Below are positions 45,577 through 55,386 of a DNA stretch of 64,000 nt, one piece after another; position 1 is the first letter of the stretch, and each line of letters begins with the position of its first letter. The DNA comes from Pseudomonadota bacterium (GTDB lineage Bacteria > Pseudomonadota > Gammaproteobacteria > Steroidobacterales > Steroidobacteraceae). The translations under genes were made by a program, and so were the position numbers. Under the pieces are notes generated by a model. It was not told the origin of the DNA. It worked only from the letters and a program-made list of their open reading frames with translations, and did not search any database. The stretch is taken from assembly GCA_023423065.1 (NCBI GenBank), contig JAFAGC010000060.1, forward strand, positions 1 through 64,000, given 5' to 3'.

Positions 45577-47560
45577 GTGGGCCACCTTTCGAATACAGGA
45601 TGCGCGTGCGCAGCGTCGTCGCGCCGCGGATGGCCGAGCGCCACGCGACCGTCGTGCACGGCACCTTGCATCCGAAGCGCCGCGAGATCCAGCCGCCCTG
45701 TTCCGCATTGCCGCCGCGGTACACCTCGATATGATCCAGGTTCTCGAGCGGCTGCAGGATCACTCGCGCGTCGCCGCAGGCCACGTGCAACTCCTGGCCC
45801 ACCGTTTCGACCGCGCAATCCTCGGCGAAATGCCAGCTGCGGCGCACATCGTGTTCGCGCTCGCAACGTATCCGGTCGACGACCTCGATTTCCCGCCGCC
45901 GCGAATCGAACAGGATTTCGCGCCGGTGCAGGACCGGGTCCGCGAGCCGCAGGTAGCCGTCGTGCTCGCCGACGAACACCTGCGCGCCGGGACGAATGTC
46001 GAACTCGATGCAGCGCGAGGCCGCATGATCGGTCCACATGAAGTTGCCGGCCTGCTTCGACTGGTCCTGCCCGTCCACTTCGATCGTGTTGTGCGCGCGC
46101 GTGCTGCGGAAGTAGCGCCGCCACGCGGGATCGGTGTGATAGGCGTACGTGCCCGGATCGACCAGGATCTCGCGGTCGCCGACGTTGAGCGTGAACGAAA
46201 GCGCATCGGCATGGCCGTGCGCCGCGATGCTGAGATACCCCAGCGGCCCGGCATCGACGAGCAGGCGCACCTCGTCCGGGGTCTCGAAATCCGTGCCCAG
46301 TAGATAGTATCCGGACTCCGTGAACTGCTGGCGCGGCCGGAACCCGTGCCACCCCGTCTCGCGCAGCTGCTCGAAGCGCCGCATCGCCTGCACGCCGAGC
46401 AGCGCGACCGTCTTGCTATCGATCTTGCGTGCCTTGACCGCGAGGTCGGGACGATCGAACAACAAGGCGCCGGTCGCGATGAGCGACCCTGTCGGCGAGA
46501 ATCCCGGCTCGTGCGCGAGCTTGACGACGTAACCGTCGTCGCCGTCGCCGATCATCGGCAGGCAACCCGACACGGGGCACATCGACGCCAGGAAGTCGGT
46601 CATCACCTCGAGCCGCTTCCAGTAGACAGGAGAGAAATCCTCGCCGCGCGCGCGGGCCGCGAGTCCGCAGATCAGCAGGAAGTCGAGCACGAAGGTCTGG
46701 TACGCGAACGCCTGCTCGCGGTTGCCGCCGTCGGGCGCGTTCTGCCGGTGACATTCCTCCTCGAGCAACGCGCGGCAGCGCTCGCCCCAGGCGCGCATCT
46801 GCGGCCACAGCGGCCAGGTGGACGCCGCCACGTAGACGCCCGCGGCTTCCCCGATCAGGTGATTGTTGGCCGAGGAAAACCGCGACAGGTTGCCCGACAC
46901 CATGCGCGCCTGTTCGTAGATCGAACGCAGCCAGCGTTCGCGAAACGCCTGTCCCGACTCACCCGCGAACAGGCGGCTGCGCATGCCACCGATGAGCTGC
47001 CACGCGAAACTCCAGTTGATGAGCCGGATGCCGAGCTCGAGCGCGCTGACCCAGTTCGGCCCGCGCCCCGGCGGGCACTGCTCGATCCACGAGTCGACGT
47101 GGCGCTTCACGCCGAGCGCGAACCGCGCATCGCCGGTCAATGCGTAGGCCTGGGCCAGCGTCGGCAGGTGCAGGTGGCGGTTCGCCTCCCACAGGTACTT
47201 GATGTTCCCGACCTCGCGTTCGTCCCGATAGTCGATCGCCGCCGCGCGCCGTTGTCCGGATTCGCGGCGCGTCAGCGGATCGCGATTCCAACGTGGCGGA
47301 TCGCCGAGCTCGCAGTCCTCGAGTTCGAAGTACGAGAAGCGGCCCGCGAGGACCCGGTCCGCCGCGGCGACCAGCGCGTCCGGCGCGAGCGCGACGAACG
47401 GCGGCAGGAAGCGCAGGTCCGTAGCGAACGCGTCGCGCGGCGGCAGCTCGTGCGGCGTGAACGTCGCCGAGACCGCTCGTACCCGGCGCGCGACCCGGTG
47501 GGCCACCTCGGCGCCCGACATGCGACGCAGACGCCGCAGATACCAGCCAGGTTGTTGCAT
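45566..47560 (-). CDS. Heparinase II/III family polysaccharide lyase
   Basis: 664 residues. N-terminal alpha/alpha toroid with helices (LLVAAADRVLAGRFSYFELEDCELGDPPRWNRDP) and the heparinase II/III signature in the C-terminal beta part (AAHGHADALSFTLNVGDREILVDPGTYAYHTDPAWRRYFRSTRAHNTIEVDG), including the catalytic-site His and Tyr. Such lyases cleave uronate-containing polysaccharides by beta-elimination. No strong signal peptide, which is unusual for a secreted lyase. It is 23 bases after the CapK-like gene. Confidence 0.85.
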   Translation of the reverse strand: MQQPGWYLRRLRRMSGAEVAHRVARRVRAVSATFTPHELPPRDAFATDLRFLPPFVALAPDALVAAADRVLAGRFSYFELEDCELGDPPRWNRDPLTRRESGQRRAAAIDYRDEREVGNIKYLWEANRHLHLPTLAQAYALTGDARFALGVKRHVDSWIEQCPPGRGPNWVSALELGIRLINWSFAWQLIGGMRSRLFAGESGQAFRERWLRSIYEQARMVSGNLSRFSSANNHLIGEAAGVYVAASTWPLWPQMRAWGERCRALLEEECHRQNAPDGGNREQAFAYQTFVLDFLLICGLAARARGEDFSPVYWKRLEVMTDFLASMCPVSGCLPMIGDGDDGYVVKLAHEPGFSPTGSLIATGALLFDRPDLAVKARKIDSKTVALLGVQAMRRFEQLRETGWHGFRPRQQFTESGYYLLGTDFETPDEVRLLVDAGPLGYLSIAAHGHADALSFTLNVGDREILVDPGTYAYHTDPAWRRYFRSTRAHNTIEVDGQDQSKQAGNFMWTDHAASRCIEFDIRPGAQVFVGEHDGYLRLADPVLHRREILFDSRRREIEVVDRIRCEREHDVRRSWHFAEDCAVETVGQELHVACGDARVILQPLENLDHIEVYRGGNAEQGGWISRRFGCKVPCTTVAWRSAIRGATTLRTRILYSKGGPRGV

Positions 47561-47582
47561 GAGAGGTCCTTGGGCGAGGGCC

Positions 47583-48968
47583 TCAGGCGGCGACCAGCGG
47601 AGGTTCGAAGCCCGCGCGACGCAGCGCCTCGTAGACCGGCGGGCGATGCACGACCAGCGGCGCCTTGCCGCGCGCCGTGCGCTCGACCCAGTTGGCGAGC
47701 TCGACGCGCAGTTTCACGCCCTCGGGTACGCAGGCGCGCGCGTTGCGCAGCAGGTGCTCGGCATCGGCATCGTTGAAGCCCGGCGCGGGGACCACGCGGA
47801 TGCAGGCCGAATCGACCGCCTCCTGGACGACCTGCACTCGCAGCACGTGCTCCACGGGATCGGGCATCGAATCGAGCCCCGTCACGCGCACGCCGACCGG
47901 ACACGCGAGGATCTCCTGCTGGCGACCGAGGATTCCCGGGAACGAGCGCATGCCGACGGCGAGTTCCTCGAGCTCGCGCTCGCCCCACTCGGCCGGCAAG
48001 CGGATCAGGTCGCCCGTGCGGTAACGCACCAGCGGCATGAGGTTGTTCCAGAACGAGGTGCCGACGATTTCGTACAGGCGTTCGTTGGACCCGTTCAGTA
48101 GTTGGGACTCGTACGGCAGGAACTCGATGTACGAGTAACCCGGCAGGAAGCGGTAGTTGCGCGGCTCGGAAGCGTGCGCGAAGGCGATGCGTTCGGCCTG
48201 GCCGTAGTAATCGACGACGCGGCAACCGAGCACTTCGCGCGCCAGGTCCCAGGCGATCGGGTTCAACACCTCGGAAGACGTGAGTACGGCCGGGATGCGG
48301 AGCTTTCGCCCCTGCTCCATCAGCATGCGACACAAGGACTCGAGCGCGTTCGGATACGCGCACAACAGCTGCGGCGCGAATTTCTCGAGCGTGTCGGCCA
48401 GCCGCCCCACGTTCTGCGGCGAGACGCTGCGCGCGCAGAAGATGCGCGAGCGCCCACCATTGGCGCTCACGCCTTCGGGCAACGCGAGCGCGCGCGGATC
48501 CTGCAGGTTGTCGCCGCGCAGGACGGCCGTGCGCACGGTGCGCGGACACAGGCCGAGTCCGATCACGAGGCGGTCGATGCAAGCCTGCTCGAACACCACG
48601 CCGTCGAAAGAGCGCACGAGCTTGAGCGGCACGCCGCGCGTGCCCCCCGTGTTCGCCGGCGCCGAGAACCACTCGCTGCCCGTCGTGAAGGCATGCAGGC
48701 GATTGCGCAGCAGCTCCTTGTTGAGCATCGGCCAGCTCGCGATATTCTCGTCGCCGCGCACGAGCTTTCCGTACGAGGTGCAGCGCGCGAGGCGCAACGT
48801 GCGCGCGAGCTGACGCTTCGTCCAGGCGCGGCGCTCCTCGAAGTCCGCGGATGCCAGGCGATCGAGCAGCCGGCGCGAACGGTCGTAATAGAAAGGATTC
48901 CGCCGGACGAAATTCTCGCCGACGACGTGGCGCTTGATGCGCTCGACGAATGCGAGGGTCGCGCTCAT
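47583..48968 (-). CDS. CapK/phenylacetate-CoA-ligase-like adenylate-forming enzyme
   Basis: 461 residues. CapK-family features: TGGTRGVPLKLVRSF (AMP-binding P-loop), DYYGQAERIAFAH, YRTGDLIRLP and a C-terminal CaiC-like part. These proteins occur in exopolysaccharide loci; they are proposed to transfer acyl groups or modify sugars, but the chemistry here is unknown. ATG at 48968 overlaps the GT4 stop. Long upstream ORF extensions are non-homologous. Confidence 0.8.
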   Translation of the reverse strand: MSATLAFVERIKRHVVGENFVRRNPFYYDRSRRLLDRLASADFEERRAWTKRQLARTLRLARCTSYGKLVRGDENIASWPMLNKELLRNRLHAFTTGSEWFSAPANTGGTRGVPLKLVRSFDGVVFEQACIDRLVIGLGLCPRTVRTAVLRGDNLQDPRALALPEGVSANGGRSRIFCARSVSPQNVGRLADTLEKFAPQLLCAYPNALESLCRMLMEQGRKLRIPAVLTSSEVLNPIAWDLAREVLGCRVVDYYGQAERIAFAHASEPRNYRFLPGYSYIEFLPYESQLLNGSNERLYEIVGTSFWNNLMPLVRYRTGDLIRLPAEWGERELEELAVGMRSFPGILGRQQEILACPVGVRVTGLDSMPDPVEHVLRVQVVQEAVDSACIRVVPAPGFNDADAEHLLRNARACVPEGVKLRVELANWVERTARGKAPLVVHRPPVYEALRRAGFEPPLVAA

Positions 48969-50122
48969 GCGATGTCCCGGGTTTCCGAGATGGGCGCGAT
49001 GCGCTGATAGATTTCGGCCAGGCGTCGCGCATAGACGTGCACGTCGAAGTTGCGCGCCTGGTCGTAGGCGGAGCGCCCCGCGGCGCGGCGCGTATCGTGC
49101 TCGGTGATCATGCGCGCCATCTCGGCGCGGATCTCCTCGACGTTTCCCGGCGTCACGTACGAGCCGTCCGTGCCCTCCCGGAACACGTCCGGAATGCCGC
49201 CCACGTTCGAGGTGATCGACGGAAGTCCGTGCGCCATCGCCTCGAGCAGCGCCATCGGCACGCCCTCGGCGCGCGACGGCAGCACGAACACGTCGCTCTG
49301 GCCGAGCAGGCGGTCGCGCTCGACGGTGTCGATCCACGAATACACCTCGACGTTCTCGCCGATGCCGGCCGCCAGTCTGCGGACACCTTCGACGTCGCCG
49401 TCGCCGGCGAGCACCAGGCGAGCGCGATCGCGCAGCGATTCAGGCAGTCCGCCGAAGGCGTGCACGAGGTCGTATGTGCCCTTGCGCTCGCCGAGCCGCC
49501 CGAGATGCAGGAACTGGACGTTCGAGCGGTCGTCGCGCGGAGGCAGTTCTCCCGGCACGCGCACCGGGTTCGGCAGCACGACCACCTGCGATGGCGAGAT
49601 CTCGCACTCCTCGACGTAGAAATCGCGCCACTGCGTCGACAGCGTGATGAACACGTTCGCCCGTTGCAGCGTCGCGTTCACCCGCCGGCGCAACGCCGCG
49701 GGCAGGCTGCGATGAAACTTGTCGAACTCGGAGCCGTGCGCGTGGAAGACCAGCGGCTTGCCGGCGCGCAACGCCATTTCCGCGAGGATGATCTTGCGCA
49801 GCGTGCTGCCGCGCGAGGCGATGTGGATGTGCACGATGGTCGGTTCGGGCGATTCCAGCGCCCGGCCGAACTCGTGGAGCGCGCGGGCGAACACCGAAGC
49901 CTTGGTGAATACCGTCCCTTCTTCCATGGTCGGTATGTGCCGCATCGAGACGTACGGCGGTAGATAGTCGCAGATCAGCTGCTCGACCGACGTGATGCCG
50001 CCGTGGACGTTCAGGGCCGGGCCGAGCTGCAGCACGCGCACGCGCGTTTCCGGCGCGGCCCCGGACATGCGCGCCGCGAACGGCATCAGTGTGCGGTTGA
50101 CCGTGCGCGGCTCCGCGCTCAT
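48965..50122 (-). CDS. Glycosyltransferase family 4 (first of three)
   Basis: 385 residues. GT-B fold with N-terminal LQLGPALNVHGGITSVEQL and C-terminal donor-binding motifs LHLGRLGERKGTYDLVHAF, VLAGDGDVEG and EGVPMALLEAMAHGLPSITSNVGGIPD (E-x7-E type). It adds a sugar from a nucleotide donor to the lipid-linked unit. Overlaps the next gene by four bases. Donor and acceptor unknown. Confidence 0.85.
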   Translation of the reverse strand: MSAEPRTVNRTLMPFAARMSGAAPETRVRVLQLGPALNVHGGITSVEQLICDYLPPYVSMRHIPTMEEGTVFTKASVFARALHEFGRALESPEPTIVHIHIASRGSTLRKIILAEMALRAGKPLVFHAHGSEFDKFHRSLPAALRRRVNATLQRANVFITLSTQWRDFYVEECEISPSQVVVLPNPVRVPGELPPRDDRSNVQFLHLGRLGERKGTYDLVHAFGGLPESLRDRARLVLAGDGDVEGVRRLAAGIGENVEVYSWIDTVERDRLLGQSDVFVLPSRAEGVPMALLEAMAHGLPSITSNVGGIPDVFREGTDGSYVTPGNVEEIRAEMARMITEHDTRRAAGRSAYDQARNFDVHVYARRLAEIYQRIAPISETRDIA

Positions 50123-51324
50123 TCGGCTCCTCCGTGATGCATCACGCCGCGGTACCCGGCGACCATGGCCGGCACCGAGAAGCAGTTGACCGCGCGGCTG
50201 CGGGCGGCGGCGCCCATCTGCATGCGCTTGCGCTTGTCCGAGTACAACGCGGCGATCAGCGCCGGCAAGCGCGCCGCGAGCTCGGTCGGCGAGACGACAT
50301 AGCCCTCGACGCCGTCGTTGATCATTTCGCGCGCGCCGCCGATGTTCGAGAGGATCACCGGCCGGCCCATCGCCATGGCCTCGAGGGCCGCGTTCGAAAA
50401 CGATTCGACCGCAACCGAGGGCAACACGAAGATGTCGAGCGCCGCGAGCGTCGGACGGACGTCTTCGATCTCGCCGATGAAGTGCACGCGATCGGCGACT
50501 TCGAGCGCGACCGCCCGCCGCATGAGGTGCTGGCGCAGCGCGCCGCCACCGGCGAGCACGAGATGCGCATCGACGCGCGCCACGCGCAGGCGTCGCAACG
50601 TCGTGAGCAGCACTTCCTGATTCTTCTCGGGCGCGAGCCGGCCCACCGTGCCGAACAGCAGCGAGTCGGGCTTGAGCCCGAGTCGCGCGCGCAGGCGTTT
50701 GGCTGCCTCGAAGGAACGCGTGAACTCGAAGTGGTCGGCGTCGACGCCGTTGTATATGACGGTGGACTTCTTCCACGCCGCGCAATTCGTCTTGAACCAG
50801 AATGCCCGCTGCGCTTCGCAGCCATGCACGGTCACGTCGAAACGCGCCAGCACGAACTGGTACAGGCGCTTCACCGCCCGGTGGCCGCGGAAAGTCGAAG
50901 TGTTCACCAGCGCCACGGTGCGCGGCCGGTAGCCGACGAAGCGTGTCGCGAGCGTGACGTACAGCGCCTGGTACAGATTCACCGCGATGACCGTCGCGGG
51001 CCGCTCCTGCAGGATCATCTGGCGCAGCTTCCACAGCGCGCGAAGCGAGAACTTTCCCGCGCGCTCGAGCTTGCGCAGCGGCACGTCGCGCCGGATGCCC
51101 TGCTCGATCGTGAACGGACCGTTGAGACAGGCCAGCTGGACGTTGACTCCCTCGTCCTTGAGCCGGTTCGCAAGCCTCACGATCTTGCGTTCGGAGCCGC
51201 CGATACCGAGGTTGTTCACCACGAACAACACGTCGGTGGACGTGTTCGTCGAGGCGGTCTCGGACATCCTGCCTTCCCCTTCGAGCGCGGACAGATGCGC
51301 GGTGGCGCAAGCGGGTATCGTCAT
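50119..51324 (-). CDS. Glycosyltransferase family 4 (second of three)
   Basis: 401 residues. N-terminal VLFVVNNLGIGGSERKIVRLANRLKDEGV is the GT4 acceptor side; LFGTVGRLAPEKNQEVLLTTLRRL, LAGGGALRQHL and VESFSNAALEAMAMGRPVILSNIGGAREMI mark the donor side. Start at 51324 overlaps the upstream gene; an internal ATG at 51267 is possible. Retaining GT-B enzyme in the same operon. Confidence 0.85.
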   Translation of the reverse strand: MTIPACATAHLSALEGEGRMSETASTNTSTDVLFVVNNLGIGGSERKIVRLANRLKDEGVNVQLACLNGPFTIEQGIRRDVPLRKLERAGKFSLRALWKLRQMILQERPATVIAVNLYQALYVTLATRFVGYRPRTVALVNTSTFRGHRAVKRLYQFVLARFDVTVHGCEAQRAFWFKTNCAAWKKSTVIYNGVDADHFEFTRSFEAAKRLRARLGLKPDSLLFGTVGRLAPEKNQEVLLTTLRRLRVARVDAHLVLAGGGALRQHLMRRAVALEVADRVHFIGEIEDVRPTLAALDIFVLPSVAVESFSNAALEAMAMGRPVILSNIGGAREMINDGVEGYVVSPTELAARLPALIAALYSDKRKRMQMGAAARSRAVNCFSVPAMVAGYRGVMHHGGAE

Positions 51325-52475
51325 GGAGCGACTCCTTCATCGGCGGCGTCGAGCCTGAGACGCCTGGGTTCACGTTCCAGTAGTTCGAGATAGCGGGTGG
51401 CCACGCCCGTGGTGTATTCGCGGCGCGCGAACTCGCGCGCCTGCTGGCCGATGTGTTCCCGGTAGCCGTCGACCTCGAGCAACTCGCGCAGCGCGTCGCG
51501 CATCTCGTCGACCGAGGTCGCGACACGGCCCAACTGCATCCGGCGCACGAGGCCGTCGGGGTCGAAGAAGCTCACCACGGGAACGCCGCGGATCCATGCC
51601 TGCAGGAAGGTGTTGGGAAATCCTTCGACGCTCGAGGTATTGAGGAAAACCTTCGCGCGATCGAAGAGCGCGGCCGTGTCGGTGTAACGCACCGGACCCA
51701 GCATCGTCACGTTCGGCAGGCGCGCCGCGGCCGCGGCCACGTCGTCGTAATAGGTCTTGCCGCCCGGCATCGGTCCACCGGCGAGCGTGAAATTGAGCTT
51801 CGGCAGATGGCGCGCGAGTTCGAGCGCGAGCTCGGGGCGCTTGAGCCGCCGCAAATTGCACAGCCACAGGACGTCGATGTCCTTCTTCGCATCGCTCGTC
51901 GGCTTCGGCTGCTCGACGATCATGTTGACCACGCTGCTGTCGAGGCCGTGGTTCTTGCGCAGCATCTGCGCCTGGGATTCCGTCTGCGCCGCGCGCACGT
52001 CGGCGCGCCGCAGTCCGAAGTCGTAAAGCTTGCGATCGCGCCAGAAACGGATGCGCGCGTGGACCTTCTCGCAGTCGCTGTCCGAGGCCACGCGGAACAC
52101 GAAGCGACGCTTGGCGGTGCGACAGAACCAGGCCGTGAAGCCGGTAAAGGCGCCGGCGGGCGACTGGTAGTAGACGTCCGCGTCCGCATCGGCCATCGCG
52201 CCGACCACCCGCGTCGCGCGCGGATGAATGAAGCGAAACCCGGGGATGCCTGCCTCGCGCCGATGCGCTGCGATGGCGGTGATGCCGTCGTGGACGCGAG
52301 TCGGGCCCTGCCCTTCGTCGTGCACGATGATCGACACGTCGTAGCCGAGGTCGCGCCAGGCACGCGCGAGCAGCACGTGTTGCACGGACTCGCCGCCGCC
52401 GTGCTGCAGGTCGCCGTTCCCGGACAACATGCCGTACGAATCGAGGCCCACGATGCAGATCTTCCGGACGCTCAT
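51321..52475 (-). CDS. Glycosyltransferase family 4 (third of three)
   Basis: 384 residues. KICIVGLDSYGMLSGNGDLQHGGGESVQHVLLARAWRDLGYDVSI and LWLCNLRRLKRPELALELARHLPKLNFTLAGGP with SVEGFPNTFLQAWIRGVPVVSFFDPDGLV in the C-terminal part fit GT4/GT1. ATG at 52475 overlaps the O-antigen ligase-like stop. The long frame running upstream is a read-through artefact. Confidence 0.85.
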   Translation of the reverse strand: MSVRKICIVGLDSYGMLSGNGDLQHGGGESVQHVLLARAWRDLGYDVSIIVHDEGQGPTRVHDGITAIAAHRREAGIPGFRFIHPRATRVVGAMADADADVYYQSPAGAFTGFTAWFCRTAKRRFVFRVASDSDCEKVHARIRFWRDRKLYDFGLRRADVRAAQTESQAQMLRKNHGLDSSVVNMIVEQPKPTSDAKKDIDVLWLCNLRRLKRPELALELARHLPKLNFTLAGGPMPGGKTYYDDVAAAAARLPNVTMLGPVRYTDTAALFDRAKVFLNTSSVEGFPNTFLQAWIRGVPVVSFFDPDGLVRRMQLGRVATSVDEMRDALRELLEVDGYREHIGQQAREFARREYTTGVATRYLELLEREPRRLRLDAADEGVAP

Positions 52476-53770
52476 GCGCGCCGCCTCGCACCCGCGGCCC
52501 AGCCGTACGGATCGGTTTGTATCGGACGCCCGCGCGGACCGCGTTCGGGTTCCGGCGCGACGGCCGGCGACTCCTGCACGCACAACACCACGCGCATGAC
52601 GACGCCGGTGTACATCCAGAAGTAGATCCAGGGAGTGTGCAGATCCACGAAGAACACGGCGCAACTGATCGCGAGTCCGCCGAACACGAATGCCATGAGC
52701 TGCCCGCGCGCCGGCTGTTCGGCGAGCATGCTGGCGCGCAGCGCGCGCGCGATCGGCGAGAACAGCAGGTAACAGCCGGTGGCGAGGCCGACCAGCCCGA
52801 GGTTGAACCACAACGCGAGGTAGTGATTGTGCGGCGAGTAGTTGAACGGCATCGACCAATACACGTTCCAGCCGAAACCCGTGATGAACGTGATCGGCGC
52901 CTCGTACATCGCGTGGATCAGCGTGGCCCAGATCTCGCTGCGACCGGAACTCGCCACGCTGATGTCGATGTTGCCCGTCTGGCCGAAGACGCGTTCGGTG
53001 AGCAATCCGCCGTAGTCCGAGAAGGCCAGCGCGACGACGAGCGCGACCAGTGCCGCCGACGCCCAGCCGAACACGCGGCTGTAGGAGATCACCTGCCGAT
53101 ATAGATAGGCGCCGACCGCGCAGGCGAAGACGACGCCGACGAATCCGCCGCGCGAGGCCGTGCCGACGAGCGCCATGACCGACACGATCGCACCACAGGA
53201 CCAGAAGAAACGCCGCATGCCATGCGAGGCGACCGCGGCGGCGATCAGCCCGGGCAGCAGCAGGATGATGTAGGCGGCGTACTGGTTGGATTCGCCGATG
53301 GCGCCCTGCGTACGGCCGTCCAGGCGTTCCGTGAAACCGAGATTGATGATGCCGGCGTTGTCGAGGACGGTGCCGAGGTTGGCGAAGATGGCGCCCGCGA
53401 GGATCCACTTGATGACCTTCAGCCCGTCCTCGATCGTGTGCACCCCGAACAGGAATACGAGGAAGAAGATGAAGTAGTCGATCAGGTGGCTCTTCAGCTT
53501 GATGCCGCTCGCGACCAGGTCATAACCCTGGTATTCGACGACGAGCGCGGCGATGAGCCAGGTGACGATCGCGTAGCCGATCTGGATGATGAACGCGCCC
53601 TGCATCGGGCCGGCCGCCATCACCGAGCTGCGCGCCATGACCATGCGCAGCGCGAGGAAGGTCGCGAGCATGTAGATGACGAGATTCTTGGCCGAGAGGC
53701 CCGTGGTGATCGTGAGATCCCAGCGCAGGACTTCCGTCGTGAGCAGGAAGAACGACGCGATTCCGAGCAA
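52472..53770 (-). CDS. O-antigen ligase/polymerase-like membrane protein
   Basis: About 432 residues with many transmembrane segments and the family's large periplasmic loop; the HNHYLALWFNLGLVGLATG stretch (conserved in Wzy_C/O-antigen ligases) is near the C-terminus, after RSEIWATLIHAMYEAP. It should polymerise or ligate repeat units in the inner membrane. The start is not ATG: a TTG at 53770 is used here; a CTG at 53779 is better spaced from an AAGGGG, and the frame is open for about 40 bases upstream. Confidence 0.8.
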   Translation of the reverse strand: MLGIASFFLLTTEVLRWDLTITTGLSAKNLVIYMLATFLALRMVMARSSVMAAGPMQGAFIIQIGYAIVTWLIAALVVEYQGYDLVASGIKLKSHLIDYFIFFLVFLFGVHTIEDGLKVIKWILAGAIFANLGTVLDNAGIINLGFTERLDGRTQGAIGESNQYAAYIILLLPGLIAAAVASHGMRRFFWSCGAIVSVMALVGTASRGGFVGVVFACAVGAYLYRQVISYSRVFGWASAALVALVVALAFSDYGGLLTERVFGQTGNIDISVASSGRSEIWATLIHAMYEAPITFITGFGWNVYWSMPFNYSPHNHYLALWFNLGLVGLATGCYLLFSPIARALRASMLAEQPARGQLMAFVFGGLAISCAVFFVDLHTPWIYFWMYTGVVMRVVLCVQESPAVAPEPERGPRGRPIQTDPYGWAAGARRRA

Positions 53771-53815
53771 AGTCGCCAGACAAATCCCCTTTTTCCGAGT
53801 CCGCCGTGTACACGG

Positions 53816-55255
53816 TCAGTAAGCCCGATCCGTCTTGATCACGGTGACCACCGTGGCCAGGAGGATCTGCAGGTCCAGAAGCGGTGACCAGGTGCGCATG
53901 TATTCGAGATCGAACAGCACGCGCCTTTCCATGTCTTCGACCCGTGCGGTCTCGCCGCGACATCCGCGCACTTGCGCAAGACCCGTGATGCCCGGCAGGA
54001 CCTTGTGTCTAACCATGTACCGTTTGATCAGCTTGCGGTATTCCTCGTTGTGAGCAACCGCATGTGGGCGGGGTCCTACGAGACTCATGGTGCCCTGTAG
54101 AACGTTGATGAGCTGCGGCAACTCGTCCAGCGACCAGCGTCGCAGCACGCGACCGACCGGTGTCACGCGGCGGTCGTGGCGCCGGGCCTGGCTTACGTGA
54201 GAGCCGTTCTCGCACACCGTCATCGTGCGGAACTTGTAGACGTCGATCTCGCGGCCGTCGAGGCCGTAGCGCCGCTGGCGAAACAGCACGGGACCCGGCG
54301 AGCTGCGCCTCACGGCGAACCCGATAGCTAGCAGCAACGGCGAGATCGCCACGATGCCGATGCTCGCGATCACGACGTCCATGAGGCGTTTCACCAGGCC
54401 GCGGTAACCGTGGAACGGCGTCTCGCACATCGCCACCACCGGAAGTCCGAGGATCTCGCTGGTGCGCTGCTGGATGACGTCGAAGCCCGTGATGTCCGGC
54501 ACGTAGTAGATGGACGCGGTGGTGTCGCCGAGCTCATGCACGAGCTCGCGCATGCGGCTCACCTGCCCCGGCGGGATCGCGACGAAGATCACATCGATGT
54601 TGCGCGTCTTCACGAACGAGGCGACGTCGCCGAACGTGCCGAGCAACTGCGCGTGTTTCGCGCACCCGAGGCGATCGCTGCCGCGGTCGTCGAAGAAGCC
54701 GGCGACGGTCATGCCGAGCTCGTTGTGTTGCGCGAGCCGGCGCGTGAGCTCCATCGACGCCTGCGTGCAACCGACGATGACCGCGCGCCGCGCATGGGTC
54801 GCGTCCATCAACAGCGCGCGCGTAATGGTCTGTAGCAGCAGCGTGAGGCCGACCAGCAGAACCGGCGTAACGAGCACCCAGGTGACGATCACCCGCCGGG
54901 AGTAGGTTTCGGAATACTTGGTGACGTAGCCGAGCGCGAGCAGCACGGCGACCAGCACGGCCCACCGCAGGAGCAGGTTCGTCGACAGCTCGAGGCGCGA
55001 CGAGACGATCTGGTGCGACTGATTGTGTGGCGGCAACACCGCGAGCGTCGCCATCGCGGCCAGGATCGACAGCACCACGAAGGGTTTGTCGTAGTCCACG
55101 CCGAACAGGCGGCACAACGGATAGAACATCACGCCGGCCAGCACGGCCGGCAGCGCGTCCATGAGCCACAACAACACCGGCGCCACCAGGGACGTGCCGC
55201 GCTTGAAGATGATGGGCTGACTGACCTGGTAGGGGTACTGGTACTCGTGGCTCAT
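53816..55255 (-). CDS. Undecaprenyl-phosphate sugar phosphotransferase (WcaJ/EpsE-like)
   Basis: 479 residues. Several N-terminal membrane segments and a CoA-binding-like Rossmann part (RRAVIVGCTQASMELTRRLAQHNELGMTVAGFFDD), then the catalytic domain (KRLMDVVIASIGIVAISPLLLAIGFAVRRSSPGPVLFRQRRYGLDGREIDVYKFRTM; SLDELPQLINVLQGTMSLVGPRP). This enzyme places the first sugar on undecaprenyl phosphate. ATG at 55255 taken; an upstream ATG adds 26 residues. Polymer synthesis starts here. Confidence 0.9.
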   Translation of the reverse strand: MSHEYQYPYQVSQPIIFKRGTSLVAPVLLWLMDALPAVLAGVMFYPLCRLFGVDYDKPFVVLSILAAMATLAVLPPHNQSHQIVSSRLELSTNLLLRWAVLVAVLLALGYVTKYSETYSRRVIVTWVLVTPVLLVGLTLLLQTITRALLMDATHARRAVIVGCTQASMELTRRLAQHNELGMTVAGFFDDRGSDRLGCAKHAQLLGTFGDVASFVKTRNIDVIFVAIPPGQVSRMRELVHELGDTTASIYYVPDITGFDVIQQRTSEILGLPVVAMCETPFHGYRGLVKRLMDVVIASIGIVAISPLLLAIGFAVRRSSPGPVLFRQRRYGLDGREIDVYKFRTMTVCENGSHVSQARRHDRRVTPVGRVLRRWSLDELPQLINVLQGTMSLVGPRPHAVAHNEEYRKLIKRYMVRHKVLPGITGLAQVRGCRGETARVEDMERRVLFDLEYMRTWSPLLDLQILLATVVTVIKTDRAY

Positions 55256-55293
55256 CGGCAGTCGCACGTCCCTTATGCTTATGAGCGATGAGA

Positions 55294-55326
55294 ATAAAAA
55301 AAGGCCGGCGTTGTTCACGCCGGCCT
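55294..55326 (-). terminator. Rho-independent terminator of the pectate-lyase-like gene
   Basis: Stem AGGCCGGCGT/ACGCCGGCCT (55302-55311 and 55317-55326) with a 5-base loop; on the minus strand it is followed by eight T. Flanking GAGCGATGA (55283-55291) and TCATCGCTC (55330-55338) extend the symmetry around the T-run, making a larger cruciform. Confidence 0.9.
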
Positions 55327-55386
55327 GATTCATCGCTCACTGCCACCCGACGATTACACGTCGTGGTTGCGGTTCCTACATCGTCA

